DNA from: Pelagilacustribacter sp045567335
GTDB taxonomy: Bacteria; Pseudomonadota; Alphaproteobacteria; Pelagibacterales; Pelagibacteraceae
Direction of reading: 5' to 3'
NCBI GenBank assembly: GCA_045567335.1
Contig: JBJLCZ010000012.1
Span: forward strand, 34,059-98,058
Length of the DNA: 64,000 bases
Shown: piece after piece, positions 7,559 to 14,802 of the stretch
Layout of the letters: the number at the start of each line of letters is the position of its first letter
How positions within the stretch are numbered: the first letter of the stretch is position 1
Position numbers and translations under genes: made by a program
The notes under the pieces: model-generated
Database searches by the model: none
Told to the model about the DNA's origin: nothing
The model's input: the letters and a program-made list of their open reading frames with translations, nothing else

Positions 7559-8404
7559 CTAATTGATTTTTCGAACTATGAGAACAAAAAATATAGATGT
7601 TACAAACATTATTAAAGCATACGCTGCTGTAGGGACCATAAAAACCATCTTGTCGAATAACTGTGTAGCCACAACTACTGCTAATGTTCCATTTTGTAAG
7701 CCACATTCTAGTGAAATACATTTTCTTTGTGGAACTCCAGTTGCAAACATTTTTGCAACATAATAACCAACAAAAATCATAACTAAATTTAATATTCCAG
7801 TTACTAAACCAGCTCTAGCTATAAAGCTTACTATCCTATCCCACTCTTCTACCCATATGGATATAAAAACTATCAAAAATAAAATTAATGATAATCTCTG
7901 AATTATCAATGTTTTCGATATTATAAAATCTGTCATTAGGCTTCTTACAATCATACCGAAAAGTACAGGTACAGTTACAACAAAAAACATTTTAACTGCT
8001 ATAGATATCATTGAAATTTCCTTAGTAATCCCAACTCCTAGAAAATTAGCTGAATTAAATACAATTAAAGGAACTATAAAAATAGCTAATAAACTTACAA
8101 CTGCTGTTAAACTAATAGACAATGCCACATCACCATTTGCAAATTTAGTTAAGACATTAGAAGTTACTCCGCCAGGCGCTGCTGCTATTATCATTACACC
8201 CATTGCAATTTCTTTAGGCATTGGAATGATTAAAATAAGTCCAAAAGCAATAAAGGGTAGTAAAATCACTTGCGATAAAAATCCAATAAAAAAGTCTCTC
8301 GGTGTTTTTAGTACTCTAGAAAAATCACTTGTGGTTAATCCAAGACCCAAACCCAACATTATTATGGCTAGGCATACCGGAGCTATTGTTTTTGCTATTT
8401 CCAT
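7559..8404 (-). CDS. Bile acid:sodium symporter (BASS) family transporter
   Basis: A 281-residue, very hydrophobic protein with about nine to ten predicted membrane spans. The N-terminal MLGLGLGLTTSDFSRVL and the crossover segment AAAPGGVTSNVLTKFANGDVALSISLTAV are signatures of the BASS fold, where a broken helix with the PGG-x-x-S-N motif forms the Na+ and substrate site; ECGLQNGTLAVVVA is the second crossover. The family moves organic anions with Na+: bile acids, pyruvate, pantoate and others. Substrate is not predictable here. It starts 17 bases after the stop of the gene for a two-HTH regulator on the same strand, suggesting that regulator controls it. Confidence 0.88.
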   Translation of the reverse strand: MEIAKTIAPVCLAIIMLGLGLGLTTSDFSRVLKTPRDFFIGFLSQVILLPFIAFGLILIIPMPKEIAMGVMIIAAAPGGVTSNVLTKFANGDVALSISLTAVVSLLAIFIVPLIVFNSANFLGVGITKEISMISIAVKMFFVVTVPVLFGMIVRSLMTDFIISKTLIIQRLSLILFLIVFISIWVEEWDRIVSFIARAGLVTGILNLVMIFVGYYVAKMFATGVPQRKCISLECGLQNGTLAVVVATQLFDKMVFMVPTAAYALIMFVTSIFFVLIVRKIN

Positions 8405-8421
8405 AATTATTTTTTGAGAGG

Positions 8422-9444
8422 TTAATCGATCTTAAATTTTGAGTTCTTCATCAAATTGAACAAAGTTGTACAAAAATCTGATAAATTTTTCTGGTTAATT
8501 AAATAGTTCATTTGAAATACTTTTAGGTTTTTGGCTTGACCTAATATGTATTCAAGTTTTTTATTTCGTTTAATAAAACCTTTTTTTTCTAAAGATCTTA
8601 ATTTTCTAATGACTGTAGCTCTTGGTATGCTTGTTATATCTGCGATTGAAGACGCGTTTATTCCTCTTTCAGATTTAAACTTTAACATAGATAGGTAGTA
8701 GTTCTCGTAACTATCTAGTCCTTCTCTAGTTACTTTTTTCAATTCTTCTCTAAATGCTGCTGCTTGAACTAAAGCGATAGAGCCCCACACATTCCAACTT
8801 TCTAAATCCTTAAAAGCTTTTCTATGTCTAGTTAGGTAAGGTATTTGAAAACGGTAAAAATACTCCCAACAAACGGTAAAATGATCTTTTAAAAATTGCT
8901 CAATATTTTCTCTTTTTATAGATCTGCCAAACCAATTCTCTTTCGATAAAAGGGTAGACATTTTTTCAAAAAATATACCTAACATTGGTAGAGTATTGTT
9001 AGGTTTTACAATTTCAAGTGCTTTACTATTTAGATAAATAGATTTTCCTGATCTAAAAATTATATCATGTTCTTGCAGATAGTTAATTTTTCTTCTGATT
9101 GTTTCTTTTGGAATATTTAATGACTTTGAGATTTGTATGAGGTTAATTTTTTCTATAGCAATTTTATCTGTACCATAAAAAGCATCTACTGACATGTAGT
9201 GAAATCGATCAGAATAATTCATAAAAACTTTTTGCTTTAAATACATTAAAATTAAATATGTATCGAAGTCTTTAAAAGTATTGTAAGCATTATTAACCCA
9301 GGTTTGTTGAAATTTATAAAAAGGTTCTAAAGCGTCTAAAGCTAATTTTCCAAAAATTTCAAATACTAATTCTTTATCTATGACATTGTGAACATTCTCA
9401 GCTTTATTTATATGTGCTATCTTAATGTCGACTGGCTCATTCAT
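8422..9444 (-). CDS. Putative transcriptional regulator with two winged-helix domains
   Basis: A 340-residue protein I do not recognise as a named family. Two helix-turn-helix/wing units are visible: residues about 98-145 (INLIQISKSLNIPKETIRRK, then LQEHDIIFRSGKSIYL) and about 262-302 (ASSIADITSIPRATVIRKLR, then LEKKGFIKRNKKLEYIL). Both have the S/T-I-P-x-x-T-[IV]-x-R-K recognition helix followed by L-x-x-x-[GD]-[IF]-I, so they look like an internal duplication. Between them is a helical region, residues 150-250, possibly for dimerisation or ligand binding. No signal peptide or membrane span. The gene reads into the BASS transporter gene after 17 bases, so a role in transporter control is plausible but inferred. 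Confidence 0.6.
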   Translation of the reverse strand: MNEPVDIKIAHINKAENVHNVIDKELVFEIFGKLALDALEPFYKFQQTWVNNAYNTFKDFDTYLILMYLKQKVFMNYSDRFHYMSVDAFYGTDKIAIEKINLIQISKSLNIPKETIRRKINYLQEHDIIFRSGKSIYLNSKALEIVKPNNTLPMLGIFFEKMSTLLSKENWFGRSIKRENIEQFLKDHFTVCWEYFYRFQIPYLTRHRKAFKDLESWNVWGSIALVQAAAFREELKKVTREGLDSYENYYLSMLKFKSERGINASSIADITSIPRATVIRKLRSLEKKGFIKRNKKLEYILGQAKNLKVFQMNYLINQKNLSDFCTTLFNLMKNSKFKID

Positions 9445-9466
9445 TCTTAAAATTTATTTCTTTTTG

Positions 9467-9652
9467 TTATTTCTTCCAGGTAACACTCTGATTTATTAAA
9501 ATGGCCATCAATATCCAGATTATAAATGTATCACCAGGTGTAAATCCATAATCAGCTCCAAATATTCCTGCAACTATAACGATAGCGTAGATAACAACTG
9601 TCGATAATATTAAACTTGCTAGGTATCTAAGAATTGTGCATTTTAAATTCAT
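9467..9652 (-). CDS. Small membrane protein, 61 aa, unknown function
   Basis: Starting at the ATG at 9650-9652 (MNLKCTILRYLASLILSTVV) the protein has two hydrophobic stretches, about residues 10-32 and 38-55, and ends SVTWKK. A longer reading from 9676 (eight extra residues) would overlap the start of the divergent DedA-like gene, so I prefer 9652. No homology known to me. The start codons of the two divergent genes are then one base apart, and its stop lies 22 bases before the regulator start, so it probably shares a transcript with the regulator and BASS transporter. Confidence 0.5.
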   Translation of the reverse strand: MNLKCTILRYLASLILSTVVIYAIVIVAGIFGADYGFTPGDTFIIWILMAILINQSVTWKK

Positions 9653-9653
9653 A

Positions 9654-10250
9654 ATGTTGAAAAAAATATACGACAAATGTGTGGAGCTTGCTAGACATAA
9701 ATTTTCTAAGCCTATTCTCGGATTTGTTGCTTTTATAGAGAGTTTTTTCTTCCCTGTTCCTCCTGATTTAATGATTATTCCTATGGTTGTTGCAAAAAGA
9801 GAAGATTATTTTAAAATTTTTTTAATAGCTACAATTTTTTCGGTACTGGGAGGATTATTTGGATATCTTATTGGAACTTTTTTTTTAGATGTAGCGATGG
9901 TGGTAATAGAATTTTATGGCTATGAAGAAAAAGTTTTTGAAGTTCAAAATAAGATGTCAACCAAAGGAGGTTTTTTTCTTTGGCTAGGTATCATGTTTTT
10001 AGCTGGTTTTACCCCCTTGCCTTTTAAAGTTTTCACAATAACTAGTGGAATTATTAATTTTAATATCTTTGTATTTTTTTTTATATGTTTACTAACAAGA
10101 GGGCTAAGATTTTTTATAGTTGCATATTTTACATCAAAATTTGGATATAAATTTGGAAAATTTATAGAAAAAAAAGGAGCTTTATGGTTCAGTGTAACTG
10201 GAACCATTATTGCATTAGTTGCAATTATTATATATTTTTCTTTTAGATAA
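9654..10250 (+). CDS. YqaA/DedA-family (SNARE-associated) membrane protein
   Basis: About 198 residues with five or so membrane spans. The segment FIESFFFPVPPDLMIIPMVV near residues 27-46 is the re-entrant E...F.P.PPD motif of the DedA/YqaA group, and GIMFLAGFTPLPFKVFTITSG is the second signature loop. Members are linked to lipid scrambling, membrane homeostasis and proton-motive force. The GTG at 9636 is in frame but would overlap the divergent small gene, so the ATG at 9654 (MLKKIYDK) is taken as the start. It is followed 5 bases later by dsbB. Confidence 0.83.
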   Translation: MLKKIYDKCVELARHKFSKPILGFVAFIESFFFPVPPDLMIIPMVVAKREDYFKIFLIATIFSVLGGLFGYLIGTFFLDVAMVVIEFYGYEEKVFEVQNKMSTKGGFFLWLGIMFLAGFTPLPFKVFTITSGIINFNIFVFFFICLLTRGLRFFIVAYFTSKFGYKFGKFIEKKGALWFSVTGTIIALVAIIIYFSFR

Positions 10251-10255
10251 ACAAT

Positions 10256-10738
10256 ATGACAATAATAAAAAAAAAAATTATACTCATTTATATATTAATA
10301 TTTTGCGTACTCATATTGGGTTCTGCTTACTTTATTGAATATATCTTAAATCACCAACCTTGTAACTTGTGTTTAATAGAGCGAATCCCCTATTTATTAA
10401 CAATTGTTCTTATTTCTTTAATTTTTATTTTGAAAAAATTTCAAAAATTAATTCTATTTTTCATTTTGTTACTATTTGTGTTCGGAACAATAGTTTCATT
10501 TTATCATGTTGGAATAGAGCAAGGTTTTTTTAGTGAGACTTTTGCATGTAATTTAGGAAATTCTGAAAAAATTCTTTCATCTAGTGAGATTCTAGAAGAA
10601 TTAAAAAACAAAACTGTAAGTTGTAAAGATATTACGATAACTTTTTTTGGTTTATCGCTTGCTACATTTAATACCATTATATCTTTATTTTTATCATTTA
10701 TAGTAGGTTATATTTTAAAAAATTATGACAAAAACTGA
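10256..10738 (+). CDS. dsbB: Disulfide bond formation protein DsbB
   Basis: A 160-residue inner-membrane protein with four hydrophobic segments. The first periplasmic loop has the redox pair Cys36-x-x-Cys39 (HQPCNLC), and the second loop has Cys98 and Cys123 (FACNLG and TVSCKD). This is the DsbB layout: oxidising periplasmic DsbA and passing electrons to ubiquinone. The loop between the second pair is short. The gene lies 5 bases after the DedA-like gene and overlaps coq7 by 14 bases; a quinone-using enzyme next to a quinone biosynthesis gene is fitting. Confidence 0.9.
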   Translation: MTIIKKKIILIYILIFCVLILGSAYFIEYILNHQPCNLCLIERIPYLLTIVLISLIFILKKFQKLILFFILLLFVFGTIVSFYHVGIEQGFFSETFACNLGNSEKILSSSEILEELKNKTVSCKDITITFFGLSLATFNTIISLFLSFIVGYILKNYDKN

Positions 10739-11258
10739 TAAAAAAATTTTAGAAGAAATTATTAGAGTTGATCATGCAGGTGAGAGAGGTGCGATTAAAA
10801 TTTATGAAGGACAACTACTAGCTTTAAAAACTTTCAAACAAGATGAAGATCTTAAAAGACAAATAGAAGATATGAAAGAACACGAAAAAGAACACTACGA
10901 ATATTTTGACGAAGAAATACATAAAAGAAATATTAAGCCAACAAAATTTTTACCTTTATGGGATTTGTTAGGTGTTTCATTGGGCTTTGGTACAGCTTTA
11001 CTTGGTAAAAAAGCCACTATGCTTTGTACTGCTTCAGTAGAGGAAGTAATAGGAGATCATTATAAAAATCAAACCTATAAATTAAAAGAAGACGAAAAGG
11101 ATCTAAAAAAAAAAATTGAAAAATTTAGAGATGATGAACTTAGCCATAAAGATATAGCTTACGAAGGTGGCGCTACAAAACGCGGGCTTTATGGAATATT
11201 AGATAAAGTTATTAAAACATCATCTCGTATCGCAATAGCTATTTCTGAAAAAGTATAA
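10725..11258 (+). CDS. coq7: Demethoxyubiquinone hydroxylase Coq7
   Basis: A 177-residue di-iron carboxylate hydroxylase. Iron ligands appear in the pattern RVDHAGERGAIKIYEGQ (Glu20), the EHEKEH motif (residues 52-57), the SVEEVIGDHY segment and DDELSHKDIA near the end, in the ExxH arrangement of the Coq7/CAT5 family. It would hydroxylate demethoxyubiquinol in the last part of ubiquinone synthesis. Short, compact form typical of alphaproteobacteria. Overlaps the dsbB end by 14 bases and abuts the convergent HNH gene with no spacer. Confidence 0.92.
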   Translation: MTKTDKKILEEIIRVDHAGERGAIKIYEGQLLALKTFKQDEDLKRQIEDMKEHEKEHYEYFDEEIHKRNIKPTKFLPLWDLLGVSLGFGTALLGKKATMLCTASVEEVIGDHYKNQTYKLKEDEKDLKKKIEKFRDDELSHKDIAYEGGATKRGLYGILDKVIKTSSRIAIAISEKV

Positions 11259-11828
11259 TTAAGGTTGTAATTCTATATCCCAATACAAATAGTCCATCCA
11301 ACTTTCATGTAAAAAATTTGGCGGAAAATTTCTACCATTTTTATGAAGATCGTCCACTGAAGGTCTATAAGGTCTATTTAATAGTTTCAATTCACAATCT
11401 TTGTAAAGTTTTCCTCCTTTTTGAACATTGCAACTTGAACAAGCAGTAACTACATTTTCCCAATCAGTAATGCCTCCTTTTGACTTTGGAAGAAGATGAT
11501 CAAAGGTTAAATCTTTTTTATCTCCACAATATTGACAGGTAAATTTATCTCTTAAAAAAACATTAAACCTAGTAAAATTAGGATTTTCAGATGGTTTAAT
11601 AAAATTTTTTAGAGCTATAACACTCGGAAGATTCATCTCAAAAGATGGGCTTCTAATTTTTCTTTTATAATTTGAAACAATACTTACTCTATCAAGAAAA
11701 ACAGACTTAACTGCATCTTGCCAACACCACAAGGATAAAGGGTAATAGCTTAAAGGTCTAAAATCTGCATTTAAAACTAGCGCAGGACATTTTTCTAAAG
11801 GAACTTTTTCACTAGAAGCAATAATCAT
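11259..11828 (-). CDS. HNH endonuclease family protein
   Basis: A 189-residue protein whose C-terminal half is an HNH domain. The core is DKFTCQYCGDKKDLTFDHLL, then SKGGITDWENVVTACSSCNV; the two CxxC pairs bind zinc and the His of FDHLLP with Asn of WENVV make the beta-beta-alpha metal site. The N-terminal part, about 80 residues, is conserved-looking (LVLNADFRPLSYYPLSLW). This is the type widely conserved in alphaproteobacteria beside housekeeping genes, not a homing or restriction element. DNA or RNA target is unknown. It abuts coq7 tail to tail. Confidence 0.85.
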   Translation of the reverse strand: MIIASSEKVPLEKCPALVLNADFRPLSYYPLSLWCWQDAVKSVFLDRVSIVSNYKRKIRSPSFEMNLPSVIALKNFIKPSENPNFTRFNVFLRDKFTCQYCGDKKDLTFDHLLPKSKGGITDWENVVTACSSCNVQKGGKLYKDCELKLLNRPYRPSVDDLHKNGRNFPPNFLHESWMDYLYWDIELQP

Positions 11829-11875
11829 ATTTAAAAACTATCTGAATAAAGAAATTATTTCAAGTTATAAATTTA

Positions 11876-12535
11876 TTATGATTTATATAAATTTTTTTTG
11901 AGAAATGATAAGCCTAAGCTAGATCCTTCTGTTGGAATGCGATGTTCGCAGTTTTTAAAAATTTGAGTTTCAATTTCATAACTGTTTTTGTTAAAAAAAT
12001 CTTTTGCCTCCAATAAAGAATCAATAGGTACTACTTCATCCATATCTCCATGCATAAGTATGATTTTTGGTTTAGAATTTATATTTTTACTCAGGTGTTC
12101 AATGCTAATAATTCTACCTGAATATCCTATAATACAGTTAATTTTATCTTTCCGTTTAATTCCTGTTTGAAGGCTTAACATACATCCTTGGCTAAAACCA
12201 CCTAAGGCAATTTGATTAGCTAATAAATTATTATTATTTTTTACTTCATCAATTAATTTATTCAATTTTATTTCTGCAATAAGTGACTTTGTCAAAATTT
12301 GATCTGGCGTTTGATCCATTAAATCAAACCATTGAAAACCTGCTGGACTAACTGCACAACTTTCTGGAGCATCAGGGCATATAAAGATAGTATCTGGTAA
12401 GTGAGACCTCCAATAATTTGCCAATATAGATATATCTTTTCCATCTCCACCATATCCGTGACAAAGTATTACAGCATTTTTTGGTTGTTTCTCAGAAAGT
12501 GGATTTAAAATAGTTGTGTTTAATGAATAGCTCAT
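11876..12535 (-). CDS. Alpha/beta hydrolase, carboxylesterase/phospholipase family
   Basis: A 219-residue serine hydrolase. The oxyanion and nucleophile parts read VILCHGYGGDGKD near residue 22 and LGGFSQGCMLSLQTG with Ser in GFSQG near residue 115; the acid is in MHGDMDEVVP and the His in CEHRIP near the C-terminus. The size and motifs match the phospholipase/carboxylesterase (YpfH/Est) group. It probably cleaves short-chain esters, with no obvious partner. The start is 18 bases from the divergent HIG1 gene. Confidence 0.87.
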   Translation of the reverse strand: MSYSLNTTILNPLSEKQPKNAVILCHGYGGDGKDISILANYWRSHLPDTIFICPDAPESCAVSPAGFQWFDLMDQTPDQILTKSLIAEIKLNKLIDEVKNNNNLLANQIALGGFSQGCMLSLQTGIKRKDKINCIIGYSGRIISIEHLSKNINSKPKIILMHGDMDEVVPIDSLLEAKDFFNKNSYEIETQIFKNCEHRIPTEGSSLGLSFLKKNLYKS

Positions 12536-12553
12536 GGTAGTTAATAAATATCT

Positions 12554-12754
12554 ATGACTGATTTTCTATTTAACTTTGTGGGATTTACATTGTTAGGTGC
12601 GGTAGCTATTGTTTTAATTATGGGCATTTTTACTTTGTTTAAAGGTGGAAGCACTAGTAAAAAATATTCTAATAAATTAATGCAGTTAAGAGTTTTGTTA
12701 CAGTTCATAGCTATAATAATTTTAGTTTTAATGGCATATTTATTTAAAAATTAA
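12554..12754 (+). CDS. HIG1 domain twin-transmembrane protein
   Basis: A 66-residue protein with two membrane spans (residues 6-28 and 44-63) joined by a polar turn containing FKGGSTSKKYSNKLMQLRV. That turn (R/K-G-G-x-x-x-x-x-S-N-K-L-M-x-x-R-V) is the HIG_1_N signature, in eukaryotes part of respiratory supercomplex factor Rcf1/HIGD1 and common as a small protein in alphaproteobacteria. Respiratory complex association is inferred from the family. Its stop overlaps the convergent thioredoxin-like gene by 4 bases. Confidence 0.8.
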   Translation: MTDFLFNFVGFTLLGAVAIVLIMGIFTLFKGGSTSKKYSNKLMQLRVLLQFIAIIILVLMAYLFKN

Positions 12755-13278
12755 ATATATTTATTTAAAATTTTTAAAAACTTTACATTATTAAAATCAA
12801 TTTCACCAATCACTCTTCCAAATTCATTTCCATTTTTATCTAAAAGAATGCTTGTTGGCATTCCTCTTAACTTAAATAATTTTACTAAATTAAATTCTGG
12901 ATCGAAATAAATATCTAAACTGGTCACCCCTATGCTTTTATAAAAATCTGCGGTTCTTAGTTTATTTGGTTTTTCCATATTAATAGGATATATTTTAATT
13001 TCAGGGTTATTTTGGGCAAGCTTTTCTAGAGATGGCATTTCTCTCTTACAAGGAATGCACCAAGAAGCCCAAAAATTTATTATCATGATATTGCCTTTTT
13101 TATTTGTTAGATCGATCTCTTGAAGATTAAAATCTTTAAATTTAAGATCTTTTATTATCCTAGGTTTATCGTGAATAACTATATTTTTAGAAAATTCAGT
13201 GTCTGCTTTAAGAATTTGACATAAAAAAAATGCAAATATTATGTGTATATAGATTTTAAAAGATTTACTAATTTTCAT
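12751..13278 (-). CDS. TlpA/ResA-like periplasmic thiol:disulfide oxidoreductase
   Basis: A 175-residue thioredoxin-fold protein. A hydrophobic N-terminal segment, residues 8-24, is a signal peptide or anchor, so the protein is periplasmic. The redox motif is WCIPC with Cys74 and Cys77, preceded by INFWASW, and the cis-Pro loop is LRGMPTSILLD. The family reduces cytochrome c apoproteins or copper sites in oxidase assembly. It is divergent from argH by 30 bases, the usual alphaproteobacterial neighbourhood. Ends 4 bases inside the HIG1 gene. Confidence 0.87.
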   Translation of the reverse strand: MKISKSFKIYIHIIFAFFLCQILKADTEFSKNIVIHDKPRIIKDLKFKDFNLQEIDLTNKKGNIMIINFWASWCIPCKREMPSLEKLAQNNPEIKIYPINMEKPNKLRTADFYKSIGVTSLDIYFDPEFNLVKLFKLRGMPTSILLDKNGNEFGRVIGEIDFNNVKFLKILNKYI

Positions 13279-13308
13279 AATAATTTAAATTATAAATAAC
13301 ACAGTAAA

Positions 13309-14688
13309 ATGAAAAATAAAACAATTTGGTCTAACAGATTTAGAAATAAAACGTCTCTATCATTTCAAAAAATAGGGTCTTCAATTCATATTGACAAAAG
13401 ACTTTATGAGCAAGATATAGCTGCATCCATTGTGCATGCGCAAATGCTTGTAAAACAAAAAATTATTAAAAGTGAAGACGGTAAAAAAGTTATTAATGGA
13501 CTTAAGAAAATTAAGGTAAAAATAGATAAAGGTAATTTCGAATTTAAAGAAAAATTTGAAGATATTCACTTAAACATTGAAAAAGCATTATTTGAAATTA
13601 TTGGTCCTTCAGCTGGATTTCTACACACTGCGAGATCGAGAAATGATCAGGTAGTGACTGATTTTAAACTATGGATTAAAGAAGCATCAAAAGAAACTTT
13701 GAAAAGTATTTCTTTAGTAATGAAAAATTTAATTAAAAAAGCTGAAAAAAATACAGATACTGTTATGCCTGGATTGACTCATTTAAAAAATGCACAACCT
13801 ATTTCTTTTGCACACTATCTATTGTCGTACTATGAAATGTTAAAAAGAGACAAAAAAAGATTTGAAAATAATCTAAAACTTTTAGACGAGTGTCCGCTGG
13901 GATCGGCAGCTCTTTCTGGAACGTCATACAAAATAGATAGAAATTATACTGCTAAAAAACTTGGTTTTAAAAAACCTACGGATAATTCAATTGATGCAGT
14001 ATCAGATAGAGATTTTGCGATTGATTTTTTATATGCTTCCGCTGTTTGCGCAATGCATCTATCCAGATTGGCAGAGGACTTTATTATTTATAATTCTGAT
14101 GCTTTCAATTTAATTTCATTTAAAGATAGTATGCTTACAGGGTCTTCTATTATGCCTCAAAAAAAGAACCCTGATCCTGCAGAATTAATTAGAGGTAAAG
14201 TTGGAATAAATTATGGAAAGTTAAATGCAATGTTGACAATAATGAAAGGTCTTCCCATGTCTTATTTTAAAGATATGCAGGATGATAAAGAATTAGTTTT
14301 TAATGGATATGATACTTTAAAAGATACTTTAATTATTAGTGCTGAATTAATAAATTCTGTAAATGCAAACAAAACAAATATGCTTTTTATGGCTAATCAA
14401 GGGTATACAACAGCTACTGATTTTGCAGACTATCTTGTTAAACACAAGAATTTATCTTTTAGAGAGTCTTATGCTATTTCTACAAAACTTGTTAATTATG
14501 CAGAAAAAAGTAAAAAATTATTATCTGAGTTAAATTTAGAAGAAATAAGAAAATTTTATAAAGATTTAGATAAAAGCGTTTTAAAAGTGTTTGATGTAAA
14601 AAATTCTATGAATATGAAAAAATCTCATGGAGGAACATCTGTAGTTAATGTTAAATCAATGCTAAAAAAATATAAAAAGGAAATTTAA
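13309..14688 (+). CDS. argH: Argininosuccinate lyase
   Basis: A 459-residue fumarase/aspartase superfamily enzyme. The signature GSSIMPQKKNPDPAELIRGK is present near residue 280 and HTARSRNDQV near residue 100, with TAL family residues in HLKNAQPISFAHYLLSYYEM. It splits argininosuccinate into arginine and fumarate, last step of arginine synthesis. It is the first gene of argH-lipoprotein-lysA-plsC on the plus strand; its stop overlaps by one base the next start. Confidence 0.95.
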   Translation: MKNKTIWSNRFRNKTSLSFQKIGSSIHIDKRLYEQDIAASIVHAQMLVKQKIIKSEDGKKVINGLKKIKVKIDKGNFEFKEKFEDIHLNIEKALFEIIGPSAGFLHTARSRNDQVVTDFKLWIKEASKETLKSISLVMKNLIKKAEKNTDTVMPGLTHLKNAQPISFAHYLLSYYEMLKRDKKRFENNLKLLDECPLGSAALSGTSYKIDRNYTAKKLGFKKPTDNSIDAVSDRDFAIDFLYASAVCAMHLSRLAEDFIIYNSDAFNLISFKDSMLTGSSIMPQKKNPDPAELIRGKVGINYGKLNAMLTIMKGLPMSYFKDMQDDKELVFNGYDTLKDTLIISAELINSVNANKTNMLFMANQGYTTATDFADYLVKHKNLSFRESYAISTKLVNYAEKSKKLLSELNLEEIRKFYKDLDKSVLKVFDVKNSMNMKKSHGGTSVVNVKSMLKKYKKEI

Positions 14689-14798
14689 TGAAAATTTTAA
14701 CCATTTTTTTCTTGATAATTTTTATTTTAACTAGTTGTGGAAAAAAATCTGAGCCTAAATATCAAGGTAAAATAGATCAGATCAATATAATTTTATAA
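14688..14798 (+). CDS. LptM-like small lipoprotein (36 aa)
   Basis: A 36-codon frame whose ATG overlaps the argH stop by one base. The protein begins MKILTIFFLIIFILTSCGKK: a Lys, a hydrophobic stretch of about 12 residues and a lipobox LTSC with the lipidated Cys at residue 17, then a short polar tail. The position between argH and lysA, and the Cys-Gly-Lys start, match the LptM/YifL-type lipoproteins found at this spot in many proteobacteria, which in E. coli help LptD/LptE maturation. The usual Gly-Pro-Leu after the Cys is missing (GKKSEPKYQG), so the call is by context. It ends 4 bases before lysA. Confidence 0.75.
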   Translation: MKILTIFFLIIFILTSCGKKSEPKYQGKIDQINIIL

Positions 14799-14802
14799 TC
14801 TA

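Noticed and set aside
9636..9653. GTG start for the DedA-like gene
   Set aside because: Would add MHFKFI and overlap the divergent small gene; ATG at 9654 matches the family start better.
11259..11828. HNH gene as a homing or restriction element
   Set aside because: Standalone, conserved housekeeping-type HNH gene; no methylase, intron or integrase nearby.
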